Shown piece by piece: positions 27,471 to 37,842 of a stretch of 58,183 nucleotides of DNA. The notes under the pieces are model-generated. The model did not search any database and was not told the DNA's origin. It saw only the letters and a program-made list of their open reading frames with translations. A program made the position numbers and the translations under genes. The first letter of the stretch is position 1. The number at the start of each line of letters is the position of its first letter. The stretch comes from Candidatus Aquidulcis sp. (GTDB lineage Bacteria; Chloroflexota; Anaerolineae; UBA4142): NCBI GenBank assembly GCA_020723345.1, contig DYJA01000034.1:1-58183 (forward strand), given 5' to 3'.

Positions 27471-27536
27471 AGCAAGGGCGAAGCATTGCGCGTCCTTCGA
27501 CTTGGCTCAGGACGCGCCGGATGCTTCGCCCTTGCT
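27471..27536. repeat. Nested inverted repeats of two families
   Basis: The outer arms AGCAAGGGCGAAGCAT (27471-27486) and complement (27521-27536) are perfect and match the arms of the element at 4677. The interior (27490-27515) is a copy of the CCTGAGC...TCGAAGG palindrome family. One repeat therefore sits inside another. Confidence 0.75.
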
Positions 27537-27566
27537 CCGGCGTGGTAGTCAATCCTCCGCACACTA

Positions 27567-28034
27567 TCAGCCGATTTGCTCCGTCAAGTAATTCTGAATG
27601 CCCATCTGCTTGATCTGATCGAGTTGCGCTTCGAGCCAGTCGAGGTGCTCCTCTTCTTCTTTGAGAATCGCTTCGAGCATTTCGCGCGTGCCGTTGTCGC
27701 CCAATTCGACGGCGAGCCGGATGCTGTCGTTGTACAATTTGACCGCGCTTTGTTCCGCCGCCGCGTCGTTATGGAATTGAGTTTCGACGTCCGCCCCAAT
27801 CGAAATTTTGTTGAGGGTGGAAACGATGGGTTGACCTTCCAGAAAGAGAATGCGCGCGATGTGGTGCTCGGCGTGTTTCATCTCCTGGATCGCGCGCTTT
27901 TCGATGGCTTGATGCAGGCGCTGATAGTTCCAGTTCGCGCACATCTCGGAATGAACCATGTACTGATTGATCGCGGTCAGTTCCTCGGCGAGCAAAACGT
28001 TCAAGCGTTCGACGACCTTGTCATTGCCTTTCAT
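27567..28034 (-). CDS. bfr: Bacterioferritin
   Basis: The 155-residue protein aligns without gaps to the classical length. All ferroxidase ligands are present at the usual numbers: Glu18, Glu51, His54, Glu94, Glu127 and His130. Met52, the haem ligand, is also present. It stores iron as a mineral core and oxidises Fe2+. GGAGG precedes ATG 28034, where the family N-terminus MKGNDKVVERLN begins. A TATAAT box is at complement 28106-28111, about 70 bases upstream. Confidence 0.95.
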   Translation of the reverse strand: MKGNDKVVERLNVLLAEELTAINQYMVHSEMCANWNYQRLHQAIEKRAIQEMKHAEHHIARILFLEGQPIVSTLNKISIGADVETQFHNDAAAEQSAVKLYNDSIRLAVELGDNGTREMLEAILKEEEEHLDWLEAQLDQIKQMGIQNYLTEQIG

Positions 28035-28105
28035 AGGTGATCCTCCTTTGGGAATGTTTACGTAGACAACCAGTTCTGGGCGCAAACTGGCTTATGCGTA
28101 TCCTC

Positions 28106-28111
28106 ATTATA
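28106..28111 (-). promoter_or_regulatory. Probable -10 box of bfr
   Basis: Perfect TATAAT preceded by GTG (extended -10 like). The -35 region is poor. Confidence 0.5.
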
Positions 28112-28150
28112 CACCGGATTTCATTTCGCGTGTAGCCGCAAAGAACCACT

Positions 28151-28179
28151 TTGCCAAATCGCCGCAATTCTGGTAAAAT
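28151..28179 (+). promoter_or_regulatory. Promoter of tRNA-Leu
   Basis: TTGCCA (28151-28156), 17 bp, TAAAAT (28174-28179). The tRNA begins 14 bases downstream. Confidence 0.75.
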
Positions 28180-28192
28180 GCGTCTGTGGTTT

Positions 28193-28279
28193 GGGGGCGT
28201 GTCGGAACTGGCAGACGAGCATGGCTTAGGACCATGTGGGCGCAAGCTCGTGAGAGTTCGAGTCTCTCCGTCCCCACCA
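28193..28279 (+). tRNA. tRNA-Leu(UAG)
   Basis: The acceptor stem GGGGGCG pairs with CGTCCCC, with discriminator A and an encoded CCA end. The anticodon arm is CATGG-CTTAGGA-CCATG with anticodon TAG at 28227-28229, reading CUN leucine codons. A long variable arm (GGGCGCAAGCTC) and the T arm GAGAGTTCGAGTCTCTC fit a class II tRNA. Confidence 0.95.
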
Positions 28280-28462
28280 AGTGAAGGCAGAAGGCGGAAG
28301 GATGAAGGATGAAAAATCGACGCTTCATTGCGCGGAGCGCATTCTGCGACGAAGCAATCTTCGTTTTCTTATTTGGGGATTGCTTCGCAAAAAACGCTCG
28401 CAATGACATTCATCCTTCATCCTTCATCCTTTACGCAAATTCAGTCGAGGAAAATAAATCAC

Positions 28463-29920
28463 GTGAAAGTCACCACCGAACGCACACCGAACTGTGAAGC
28501 CATCGTCACCGTCGAGGTGGACGAAGAACAAATCGCGAGCGCGATGAAACGCGCCGCGCAAAAAATTTCGCGGATTCGCCCGATCCCCGGCTTTCGCCCC
28601 GGCAAAGCCCCCTACGAGCGCATCGAGCGCGCGGTTGGCAAAGAGATGCTGCGCGATGAAGCGATTGACGATCTCGCGCAATCGCTCTACAAGCAAGTTC
28701 TCAAAGACGAACAGATCGAGCCGTACGACGCGGGCAAACTCGACGTGCCGCAAAAAGAGCCGCTGATTTTGAAATTCACCGTGCCGACGCGCCCCGTCGT
28801 TACGCTCGGCGATTACCATTCGATTCGCCTGCAACCCAAGCCGGTCGAGGTGACCGACGACGAAGTCACGCGCGTGATCGAACAACTCCGCAGTGATCAG
28901 GCGACGCTCACGCCGGTCACCCGCGCGGTGCAGTTGAACGATCTCGTTACCGCAGACATCAAAGGCGGCGTCGAAGGACAAACGCAAATCGATCGCCAGG
29001 GCTTGCAACTGCGCGTCGAACCGAAGGAAGGCGCGTTCCCCTGGATCGAGCAATTGATCGGCGCGAACGCGAACGAACCGCGCCCGATCACGTACACCTA
29101 CCCCGAAAATACAACCAACGCCGGTAAAACCGCGACGTACACCGTCACGATCACCGACGTCAAAGAGCAGCAGTTGCCGAACATCGACGACGAATTTGCA
29201 AAGTCAATCAGTTCGTTCGAGACGCTCGAACAACTCAAGGGACGCATCCGCGCGAACTTGCAGGAACAAAAACAGCGCGAGGAAGACGGTCGCTTTGAAG
29301 AAGAGGTGATCGACGCGGTGATCGCGCAAGCGCAGATTGCGATGCCGGCGACGATGGTCGAAGACGAAACCGATCTCGAAATGAGCCGGATGAAAGAGAC
29401 CGCGCAGCGCATCGGTTTGACGTGGGAAAAATATTTGCAATTGGGCGGCAAGGACGAAAACGCGGTGCGCGAGCAAGCGCGCCCACAGGCGGAAAAGCGC
29501 GTCAAGCGTCTGCTGACGCTGATGGAACTTGCCGAAGCCGAAAAGATGGAAGTGACCGGCAAAGACGTCGACGTCGAAATCGACCGGCGCGCGATGATCG
29601 CCGAAGCGCGAGGCGGGCGCGCCGCGCAAGCGCGCCGCGAACTGTCCACGCCCGACGCGCGCCACAACATCGAGTTCAGCATCAAACTCGGCATGACGAT
29701 CGAGCGTATGGTCGCCATCGCAAAAGGCGATCCGACGAGCGGCAAGATTCTCACGCCGGAAATGGTGCAGCGCGCCGAACAACTCGCGCGCGAGCAAGCC
29801 GCCGCCGCGCAGGCAGCCGCCGTCTCGCCTTCCGGCTTGATCACCGATCCGTCTCAGGTGCGCGCGCAAGACTGGCCCCGCGGTTTGGACAAGCCGGTGA
29901 TTCCCGGACAGAATCAGTAA
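28463..29920 (+). CDS. tig: Trigger factor
   Basis: The 485-residue ribosome-associated chaperone has its ribosome-binding loop GFRPGKAP at residues 43-50. The PPIase-like central domain (NDLVTADIKGGVEGQ) and the long helical arms follow. GTG 28463 is the natural family start and follows GAGG at slightly long spacing; an in-frame ATG at 28328 lies in a repeat-rich leader. The C-terminal extension after about residue 440 is Ala/Gln-rich and longer than usual. It leads a proteostasis cluster with clpP and clpX. Confidence 0.93.
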   Translation: MKVTTERTPNCEAIVTVEVDEEQIASAMKRAAQKISRIRPIPGFRPGKAPYERIERAVGKEMLRDEAIDDLAQSLYKQVLKDEQIEPYDAGKLDVPQKEPLILKFTVPTRPVVTLGDYHSIRLQPKPVEVTDDEVTRVIEQLRSDQATLTPVTRAVQLNDLVTADIKGGVEGQTQIDRQGLQLRVEPKEGAFPWIEQLIGANANEPRPITYTYPENTTNAGKTATYTVTITDVKEQQLPNIDDEFAKSISSFETLEQLKGRIRANLQEQKQREEDGRFEEEVIDAVIAQAQIAMPATMVEDETDLEMSRMKETAQRIGLTWEKYLQLGGKDENAVREQARPQAEKRVKRLLTLMELAEAEKMEVTGKDVDVEIDRRAMIAEARGGRAAQARRELSTPDARHNIEFSIKLGMTIERMVAIAKGDPTSGKILTPEMVQRAEQLAREQAAAAQAAAVSPSGLITDPSQVRAQDWPRGLDKPVIPGQNQ

Positions 29921-29999
29921 TCAGGCAATTGGGCAATCGGGTAATCAGTGCCTAGTCCCTGATTGCCTGGTTGACTGATTGACTAATCAAGGAGTTTCA

Positions 30000-30626
30000 A
30001 TGAATATCTCGACCCCCCGCAACGTCATTCCGATGGTTGTGGAAAATACCGGGCGCGGCGAACGCGCCTACGACATCTTTTCGCTGCTGTTGAAAGAACG
30101 CATCATCTTTCTCGGCACGCCGATTGACGATCACGTCGCGAATCTGATCGTCGCGCAGATGCTGTTCCTGGATCGCGAAGACCCGGAAAAAGACATTCGC
30201 TTGTTCGTCAATTGCCCCGGCGGATCGATCACGGCGGGTCTCGCGATTTACGATACGATGCAAATGGTGAGCGCGACCGTTTCGACGACGTGCGTTGGAC
30301 TCGCGGCGAGCATGGGCACGGTTTTGCTTTCGGCAGGCGCGAAAGGGCGGCGCTACGCGCTCCCCAACTCGACGATTCACATTCACCAACCCTGGGGCGG
30401 CGCGCAAGGTCAAGCCGTCGACATCGAGATCGAAGCGCGGCGGATTATGCGCGAACGCGAACGGCTCAACCAGTTGCTGGCAAAACATACCGGGCAGACG
30501 CTCGACCGGATCGTTCACGACACCGACCGCAATTATTACATGGACGCGGCGGAAGCGGTGGGATACGGTTTGATTGACGAAGTATTGATCAGCACCAAGC
30601 CGGAAAAGAAAGAAACGAAAAAGTAA
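30000..30626 (+). CDS. clpP: ATP-dependent Clp protease proteolytic subunit
   Basis: The 208-residue serine protease has its catalytic Ser104 in GLAASMG, His129 in STIHIHQP and probable Asp174 in HDTDRN. It forms the tetradecameric chamber fed by ClpX, which is encoded next. AAGGAG precedes ATG 30000. A short repeat-rich gap (reiterated ATTGCCTGG/ATTGACT) separates it from trigger factor. Confidence 0.95.
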   Translation: MNISTPRNVIPMVVENTGRGERAYDIFSLLLKERIIFLGTPIDDHVANLIVAQMLFLDREDPEKDIRLFVNCPGGSITAGLAIYDTMQMVSATVSTTCVGLAASMGTVLLSAGAKGRRYALPNSTIHIHQPWGGAQGQAVDIEIEARRIMRERERLNQLLAKHTGQTLDRIVHDTDRNYYMDAAEAVGYGLIDEVLISTKPEKKETKK

Positions 30627-30634
30627 TTGAAGCC

Positions 30635-30695
30635 AACCTTGCGAAGGTCGTCCTGAGCGGAGCGTAGCGGAGTCGAAGGAAACCTTCGCAAGGTT
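30635..30695. repeat. Inverted repeat with CCTGAGCGGAGCG core before clpX
   Basis: Perfect arms AACCTTGCGAAGGT (30635-30648) and complement (30682-30695) enclose a copy of the TCCTGAGCGGAG...GTCGAAGGA palindrome. It lies between clpP and clpX and could act as a processing or attenuation hairpin. Confidence 0.7.
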
Positions 30696-30719
30696 GATTC
30701 GGTGCGCCGGAGAAACGTA

Positions 30720-32006
<1,287 letters not shown>

Positions 32007-32019
32007 TAGTTTCCCAGTG

Positions 32020-32078
32020 CCTCCGAGTTGCTCCGAGTTCCAGCAGTGTTTGCAAAGGAACTCGGAGGAATTCGGAGG
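32020..32078. repeat. CTCCGAGTT-type inverted repeat after clpX
   Basis: The 22-bp arms at 32020-32041 and 32057-32078 match at 20 positions. The same sequence family recurs at 41406-41447. It may terminate or stabilise the clpX transcript. Confidence 0.7.
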
Positions 32079-32098
32079 AACTTGACTTTGGAGTCATT

Positions 32099-33394
32099 AT
32101 GGATTTATCAGCACGCAATCTGCCTGCCGAACCGCGCTCGGTCGAAGAGACCGGTTTGAACATGGCGTTTTTAGCGGACTTGTCGCTCAAGACGATGTAC
32201 ACGCGCGGCTTTTTGATGGGGCACGAAATCGCCGAGGCGATGCGACTGCCCTTCACCGGCATTTTGGACAAGGTGCTCGATTATTTGCGCCGTGAGCATC
32301 TGTGCGAAGTGAAGGGCTCCGGCGGATTCGGCGAATCGTCGTATCAGTACGTTATTTCCGACGAAGGACGCGCGCGCGCGCGCGAGTTGATGGAGCAGAA
32401 TCAGTACGTCGGACCCACGCCGGTGCGGCTCGAGCCGTACATCAAAATGGTGCAGTCGCAATCGCTCACCGGTCAAGTGGTTACGCAGGACATGCTCAAG
32501 CGCGCGTTCTCGCATCTGGTGCTGAGCACGATGGTGTTGGATCAACTCGGTCCCGCGATCAATTCCGGCAAGTCGATCTTTTTGTTCGGGCCAGCCGGCA
32601 ACGGCAAGACCGCCATCGCCGAAGGCGTCGGCACGTTATTGCCCGGCACGATTCTGATTCCGTACGCAGTGACGGTGGATGGACACATCATCAAGATTTT
32701 CGATGCGCTGCATCACGAGACCGTCCCGGAAAAAACAAGCGACGACGATACCGGTCCCGGTATCCGCAAAGGCGAGCGGTACGACCGGCGCTGGATGCTC
32801 ATTCGGCGACCGCTGATCGCCGTCGGCGGCGAATTGATGCTGGAAAACCTCGATTTGATTTTCGATCCGACGACGAAATTTTACGAAGCGCCTTATCAAA
32901 TGAAAGCGAACGGCGGCGTGTTCCTCGTCGACGATTTTGGGCGTCAGCAAGTTCGCCCGCGCGAATTGTTGAACCGCTGGATTGTGCCGCTCGAAAAACG
33001 CGTCGATTATCTGACGCTGGCGACCGGACACAAAATCGACGTGCCGTTCGACGCGCTGATCATTTTTTCGACGAATCTCAATCCTGAAGAATTGGTGGAC
33101 GAAGCGTTCTTGCGCCGCATCCGGTACAAAATCCACATCGCGGATCCAACCTGGGAAGAGTATCGCGAGATTTTCATGCGCGAAGCGGCGAGGAAAGGCA
33201 TTCCTTATTCCGAAGACGGTTTGCGGCACATCGTGATGGAGTACTATGTGAAGGCGAAACGCAAACCGCGCGCGGTGCATCCGCGCGATATTCTCGACGA
33301 ACTGGTGGACATTGCGCGGTTTCGCGGTTTGCCGCCGACGCTCTCCAAAGAATTGATCGACCTGGCTTGTCAAACGTACTTTCTGAAAGGATAA
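32099..33394 (+). CDS. AAA+ family ATPase with N-terminal winged-helix-like region
   Basis: The 431-residue protein has a helical, winged-helix-like N-terminal part (about 20-110, including LDKVLDYLRREHLCEV). An ATPase domain follows with Walker A FGPAGNGKTAIAE, Walker B-like GVFLVDDFGRQQ and sensor-like IIFSTNLNPEELVDEAFLRRIRYK. It is not ClpX, Lon or FtsH. Its position right after clpX and before a membrane protein gene suggests a role with either, but no target is known. GGAG precedes ATG 32099. Confidence 0.8.
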   Translation: MDLSARNLPAEPRSVEETGLNMAFLADLSLKTMYTRGFLMGHEIAEAMRLPFTGILDKVLDYLRREHLCEVKGSGGFGESSYQYVISDEGRARARELMEQNQYVGPTPVRLEPYIKMVQSQSLTGQVVTQDMLKRAFSHLVLSTMVLDQLGPAINSGKSIFLFGPAGNGKTAIAEGVGTLLPGTILIPYAVTVDGHIIKIFDALHHETVPEKTSDDDTGPGIRKGERYDRRWMLIRRPLIAVGGELMLENLDLIFDPTTKFYEAPYQMKANGGVFLVDDFGRQQVRPRELLNRWIVPLEKRVDYLTLATGHKIDVPFDALIIFSTNLNPEELVDEAFLRRIRYKIHIADPTWEEYREIFMREAARKGIPYSEDGLRHIVMEYYVKAKRKPRAVHPRDILDELVDIARFRGLPPTLSKELIDLACQTYFLKG

Positions 33395-33405
33395 CGTTCA
33401 ACGCC

Positions 33406-33451
33406 GTAGGGCAAGTTTCCAACTTGCGGGCAAATTGGAAATTTGCCCTAC
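33406..33451. repeat. GTAGGGCAA-type palindrome
   Basis: The 17-bp arms GTAGGGCAAGTTTCCAA (33406-33422) and TTGGAAATTTGCCCTAC (33435-33451) differ at one pair. It lies between the ATPase and the membrane protein genes. Confidence 0.75.
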
Positions 33452-33469
33452 CATTCCAAAGGAGGAGCA

Positions 33470-34438
33470 ATGTCGTTCTCGTTCTCGACGGCTTTTGACG
33501 TAGTGATCGGTTTGTTTTTTGTTTTTCTGTTGACGAGTCTGATCTGCTCGCAGATCAATGACAAGATCACCGCGGCGCTAAAGATGCGCGCCAAGGGGCT
33601 CGAGGAGGGACTCGAAAAGTTCATCACCGGCGACAGCCAGCTCAAAGCGGATCTGTACGCCAATCCCTTGATCAAGACCCTGGAACGCGAGGATGGGTGG
33701 GTGACCCAGTGGCTGAACAAAATTCCTGGGGTGCAGCGATTGCTGCGTTCCGACCAAAAACTTTTGGGCATACCCAAGGATACGTTTGCGCTGGCGCTGT
33801 TCAACATTTTGATTCCCAACCCTGCTTCCGGGTTAACCACGGTCGGTCAATTGCAGAACGCGGTGAATGGGTTGCCCAACGATCTGCCGATCAAAGCCCC
33901 CTTGCTCTCCATCGTCGCGACCGCGAACAACGATATTAACGCGGCGCGCCAAAACATCGAAACCTGGTTCGACGTGACGATGAAGAAGACGACCGAGTTG
34001 TATCAGGCGCACATGTGGCGCATGGCACTTGCGATCGCATTTGCCGTCGCGGTTATCTTGAATGTGGACACGGTTTCGGTTGGTTATTCGCTGTGGAACG
34101 ATCCCGCGCTGCGCTCGGCGCTCTCCGCCGAAGCCGCGTCGTACGCGCAAAACACGCCGCAAAAAGAAGCCGCGCTGGATAAACTCAATTCGCTGAGTCT
34201 CCCGATTGGTTGGAGCGCCGTCTTGCGTCCCAATGCGTGTTTGTTTCCAAACGATTGGTTTGCCAAGCCGCTGCCGGGCGCGGAAAACCCGGTGCCCCAA
34301 AACAATCCGTGCGCGCCGCCAGCCGTCCCCGCCCGCGCGTATCTATTCAAAGTGACGGGCTGGCTGCTCACCGCGCTCGCCGGAGCGCAAGGCGCACCGT
34401 TCTGGTTCGACTTGCTGAGGAAACTGACTGGCAAGTAA
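33470..34438 (+). CDS. Conserved membrane protein
   Basis: The 322-residue protein has an N-terminal membrane segment (about 10-28), a soluble helical region and a central membrane segment (MALAIAFAVAVILN). A final hydrophobic segment ends in GAQGAPFWFDLLRKLTG. That last motif looks conserved, but I cannot name the family. AGGAGGAG precedes ATG 33470. It may be cotranscribed with the preceding AAA+ ATPase and is followed by a strong bidirectional terminator. Confidence 0.7.
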   Translation: MSFSFSTAFDVVIGLFFVFLLTSLICSQINDKITAALKMRAKGLEEGLEKFITGDSQLKADLYANPLIKTLEREDGWVTQWLNKIPGVQRLLRSDQKLLGIPKDTFALALFNILIPNPASGLTTVGQLQNAVNGLPNDLPIKAPLLSIVATANNDINAARQNIETWFDVTMKKTTELYQAHMWRMALAIAFAVAVILNVDTVSVGYSLWNDPALRSALSAEAASYAQNTPQKEAALDKLNSLSLPIGWSAVLRPNACLFPNDWFAKPLPGAENPVPQNNPCAPPAVPARAYLFKVTGWLLTALAGAQGAPFWFDLLRKLTGK

Positions 34439-34461
34439 TGATGCGGCAACGCGAAAAAACG

Positions 34462-34498
34462 AAAACGCGCGCCTCCGTTGATCGGAGGCGCGCGTTTT
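34462..34498. terminator. Bidirectional terminator
   Basis: A perfect 16-bp stem (AAAACGCGCGCCTCCG and complement, 5-base loop) has T-runs on both strands. It separates the convergent membrane protein and valS genes. Confidence 0.85.
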
Positions 34499-34521
34499 TG
34501 TGTATCCGATGAGGCGAATCT

Positions 34522-37293
34522 CTATTTGCGCGTTTTCTTTTTCGCGCCCTTTCGCGTCTCTTTCGCGCGCCCTGAGCGGAGCCGAAGGGTCGCCGCTTTC
34601 GTGATCGCGCGTCCCTCCAAACCCGCGAGTTGCGCGTCGAGGCGCGCCGCGCGTTCGCGATTCGCCGCGAGCGCGTCGCGCTGCTTTTCCACGACTTGTT
34701 TCGGCGCTTTTTTGGCGAACTCGCCCGCGAGCAATTTCTCCACGCGTTCGATGTCGGCGCGCGCTTGCGCGATTTCTTTCGCCAGCCGCGCTTTTTCTTT
34801 TTCGATCTCGATCATCCCGGCGAGCGGCAGGTAGATTTCGATCTTGCCGACGACGAGCGCGAGCGACTGCGCCGGTTTCGCCGCGCGCTTTGCGATTTGG
34901 AACGCGCCCGGCTCGAGCCGCGCGAGCGACGCGATGATCGCGCGCTGCGATTCAAGCAGCGCGCTCGCCGCGCCCGCCGAGATGAGCGCCGGGATGCGCT
35001 TGCCCGGCTCGACGTTGAACTCTGTCCGCGCATTTCGTATGGTGCGAATGATGTCCATCACAATGGCAAAATCTTTTTCCGCGCGCGCGTCGAAGAACAT
35101 TTTGTTCGGTTGGGGCCAGTCGGCGACCATCAGTGCGTCGTACTGGCTCGGCATACCAAACGCGCGCAACTGCTGCCACGTCTCTTCGGTGACGAACGGC
35201 ATCGTCGGGTGCAAGAGCCGGAGCCCTTGATCGAGCGCGTAGAGCAGGATCGCGCGCGTCCGTTTTTGCGCGTTCGCGTCATTCCCGTACAGCGCGATCT
35301 TGGCGGCTTCGATGTACCAATCGGCGAATTCGCTCCAGAGAAAATCGTGAATCTGCCGCGTCCCTTCGCCGAAATCCCAGCGCGCAAAATAATCGTTTAC
35401 GTTTGCGATGACGTGATGCAAGCGCGACAAAATCCAGCGGTCTGCGAGTGGCAAGGTTTGGGGATTGGGAATTGGCGTAATTGGCTCGTTCGCTTTCAAA
35501 TTGCTCGTGATAAAGCGCGCCATATTCCAAATCTTGTTGCCAAAGTTGCGCGCGTGCTCCACCTTCTCCAAATCGAGTTTCGTGTCGTTGCCCGGCGCGG
35601 ACGACGTGATGATCGTGTACCGCAGCGCGTCCGCGCTGTAATCCGCGATCACTTCGAGCGGATTGTCGCCGGGATAAGGATTCGATTTGCTCATGCGACT
35701 GCCGTCTTTGTGCATCATCAAGCCGTGCAGATACACGGTGTAGAACGGCACCTTGCCGGTGAATTCGAGCCCATCCATGATCATGCGCGCGACCCAGAAG
35801 AACAAAATGTCGTACCCGGTTTCCAACACGGAGGTCGGATAAAAGTACTTGAGGTCGTCCGTTTCATCGGGCCAGCCGAGCGTGGAAAAGGGCCACAAGC
35901 CGGACGAAAACCAGGTATCGAGCACGTCTTCGTCTTGCTGGATATTTTTCGAACCGCACGTCGCGCACTCGGTCGGATCAGTGCGCGCGCACGTCTGGTG
36001 TCCGTTCTCGCAGTACCACACCGGAATGCGATGTCCCCACCAGAGTTGGCGGCTGATGCACCAATCGCGAATGTTGGTCATCCAGTCATAGTACACTTTG
36101 TTGAAACGCGCCGGCACGATTTGGATGTCGCCGCTTTTCACCGCCTTGATCGCTTTTTTCGCGAGCGGCGCGATTTTGACGAACCACTGCGTCGAGATCA
36201 GCGGCTCGACAATCGTATCGCAGCGCTGGCAGTGTCCGAGCGCGTGCGCGTGGTCTTCGATGTGATCGAGCAAGCCCTCGCGTTCCAAATCGGCGACGAG
36301 TTTTTTGCGCGCGTCCAGGCGATCCATTCCGGCGTAGGGCCCGCCTTCGGAGTTGATCGTGCCGTTCGGATTCATCACATTGATCATCGGCAAGTTGTGG
36401 CGCTGACCCAGGTCGTAGTCGGTGGCATCGTGCGCGGGCGTCACCTTCACCGCGCCCGTGCCGAATTCAATGTCCACCACCTCGTCTGCAACAATCGGAA
36501 TCTTGCGCCCGAGCGCGGGCAGAATCGCGATTCGCCCGACGAGTTTTTTGTACCGTTTGTCGCGTGGATGCACCGCGACCGCGGTATCGCCCAAGATCGT
36601 TTCCGGGCGCGTCGTCGCGACCATGATGAATTCCGAATTTTGAATTTTGAATTTTGAATTCGGCTCCAGCCGATACTTTACGTAGTACAACTTTCCCGTC
36701 GTGTCCTCACGCTCGACTTCGAGATCGCTGATGGCGGTTTCGCAGCGCGGGCACCAGTTGATCAAGCGGGGACCCCGATAGATCAATCCTTTTTCGTACA
36801 ATCGCACGAACGCTTCGCGCACCGCGCGCGACAAGCCCTCGTCGAGCGTAAAGCGTTCGCGCGTCCAATCGCACGACGCGCCCATGCTGCGAATCTGGTG
36901 CGTGATGATGTCGCCGTACTCGGCTTTCCAATCCCACACGCGCTTTATAAATTCTTCGCGTCCGAGTTGTTGCCGCGTCGTGCCTTGCTTTGCCAGCGCT
37001 TTCTCGACGACGTTCTGCGTCGCGATGCCGGCGTGATCGCTGCCCGGCACCCAGAGCGTCGGCTCGCCCAGCATGCGGTGCCAGCGAATCATCAGGTCTT
37101 CAAATGACAGAAACATCGCGTGACCGTGATGTAGTTCGCCGGTGATGTTCGGCGGCGGAATCGAAATGACGAATGGTTTTTTGCCGGGCTCGATGCGCGG
37201 TCGAAAATAGCCGCGCGACTCCCACCAATCGTACAGGCGTTTTTCCACCTGTTTGGGATCGTACGCTTTGGGCATTTCGGTTGGATTAGACAT
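34522..37293 (-). CDS. valS: Valyl-tRNA synthetase
   Basis: The 923-residue class I enzyme has the HIGH-type motif HHGH at residues 55-58 and a KMSKS-type motif GSRMSKSNP. A zinc-ribbon insert (CENGHQTC...CATCGSKN), the WWGHRIPVWYC segment and the C-terminal coiled-coil arm (KEKARLAKEIAQARADIERVE) are also present. It charges tRNA-Val. The last 23 residues are unusual: a copy of the CCCTGAGCGGAGCCGAAGGG palindrome encodes LRLRSGRA, and a Lys-rich tail follows. It is the third gene downstream of a valine T-box. Confidence 0.95.
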   Translation of the reverse strand: MSNPTEMPKAYDPKQVEKRLYDWWESRGYFRPRIEPGKKPFVISIPPPNITGELHHGHAMFLSFEDLMIRWHRMLGEPTLWVPGSDHAGIATQNVVEKALAKQGTTRQQLGREEFIKRVWDWKAEYGDIITHQIRSMGASCDWTRERFTLDEGLSRAVREAFVRLYEKGLIYRGPRLINWCPRCETAISDLEVEREDTTGKLYYVKYRLEPNSKFKIQNSEFIMVATTRPETILGDTAVAVHPRDKRYKKLVGRIAILPALGRKIPIVADEVVDIEFGTGAVKVTPAHDATDYDLGQRHNLPMINVMNPNGTINSEGGPYAGMDRLDARKKLVADLEREGLLDHIEDHAHALGHCQRCDTIVEPLISTQWFVKIAPLAKKAIKAVKSGDIQIVPARFNKVYYDWMTNIRDWCISRQLWWGHRIPVWYCENGHQTCARTDPTECATCGSKNIQQDEDVLDTWFSSGLWPFSTLGWPDETDDLKYFYPTSVLETGYDILFFWVARMIMDGLEFTGKVPFYTVYLHGLMMHKDGSRMSKSNPYPGDNPLEVIADYSADALRYTIITSSAPGNDTKLDLEKVEHARNFGNKIWNMARFITSNLKANEPITPIPNPQTLPLADRWILSRLHHVIANVNDYFARWDFGEGTRQIHDFLWSEFADWYIEAAKIALYGNDANAQKRTRAILLYALDQGLRLLHPTMPFVTEETWQQLRAFGMPSQYDALMVADWPQPNKMFFDARAEKDFAIVMDIIRTIRNARTEFNVEPGKRIPALISAGAASALLESQRAIIASLARLEPGAFQIAKRAAKPAQSLALVVGKIEIYLPLAGMIEIEKEKARLAKEIAQARADIERVEKLLAGEFAKKAPKQVVEKQRDALAANRERAARLDAQLAGLEGRAITKAATLRLRSGRAKETRKGAKKKTRK

Positions 37294-37299
37294 TTTGTA

Positions 37300-37842
37300 T
37301 TACTCCTTTCCGAATTCGGTTTCGTACCATTTGATAATTCGTTGGCTGACAAACCCCGCGCACGCGCCGGCAATGAGTGCCGGAATGAGAACTTGCAAAA
37401 CCACGCTCGAAGTTGACGGCGGGGTATACCCCGATCCTGCGCCAGCCAGCGTCTGGCCTGCATCGAGGAAAAAGTAAAAAATCTGCCAACTTGACGCTGC
37501 GGCAAAGAGCGCGCTTGTCAGTCCAATGAACATTCTATATCTCGATTCATTCCCACATAACGCCCCGTAGATTTTTGTTGCGAATGGAATGAAAAATCCG
37601 GTTGCAATACCGGATAGCAATCCGGCGATCCCTCCAAGGAATGCACCAGCGAAAATTCCCACAAGAGGCATCGTTACTAATGCCGAACCACCTCCTAGTC
37701 CATTCCAATCCATACTTTCGAATAGAATTGCTGGTATTCCGTACACTCCACCAAACGCCGTACCAAGTATTGTGCCCCAGAGACTCGTTCGCCAGACCGA
37801 GCCCCAAATCAATTCGCCCGAAGAGATCACTGGTTTGCTCAC
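37300..37842 (-). CDS. Gly-rich membrane protein, paralogue B
   Basis: The 180-residue protein has about five membrane spans with many Gly and Ala (GGIAGLLSGIATGF, ILGTAFGGVYG). It resembles the adjacent upstream gene in span order and C-terminal motif (VLIPALIAG...F.SQRI.KWYE), so the two are tandem paralogues. GTG 37842 overlaps the upstream stop as GTGA, giving translational coupling. It ends seven bases before the ATG of valS. It is more AT-rich than its partner. Confidence 0.75.
   Translation of the reverse strand: MSKPVISSGELIWGSVWRTSLWGTILGTAFGGVYGIPAILFESMDWNGLGGGSALVTMPLVGIFAGAFLGGIAGLLSGIATGFFIPFATKIYGALCGNESRYRMFIGLTSALFAAASSWQIFYFFLDAGQTLAGAGSGYTPPSTSSVVLQVLIPALIAGACAGFVSQRIIKWYETEFGKE

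Noticed and set aside
34630-36657. 675-codon open frame antisense to valS
   Set aside because: It lacks a ribosome site and recognisable domains, and valS is certain. Similar long antisense frames opposite the TldD/TldE genes, both amidohydrolases and the beta-lactamase-fold gene were dropped for the same reason.
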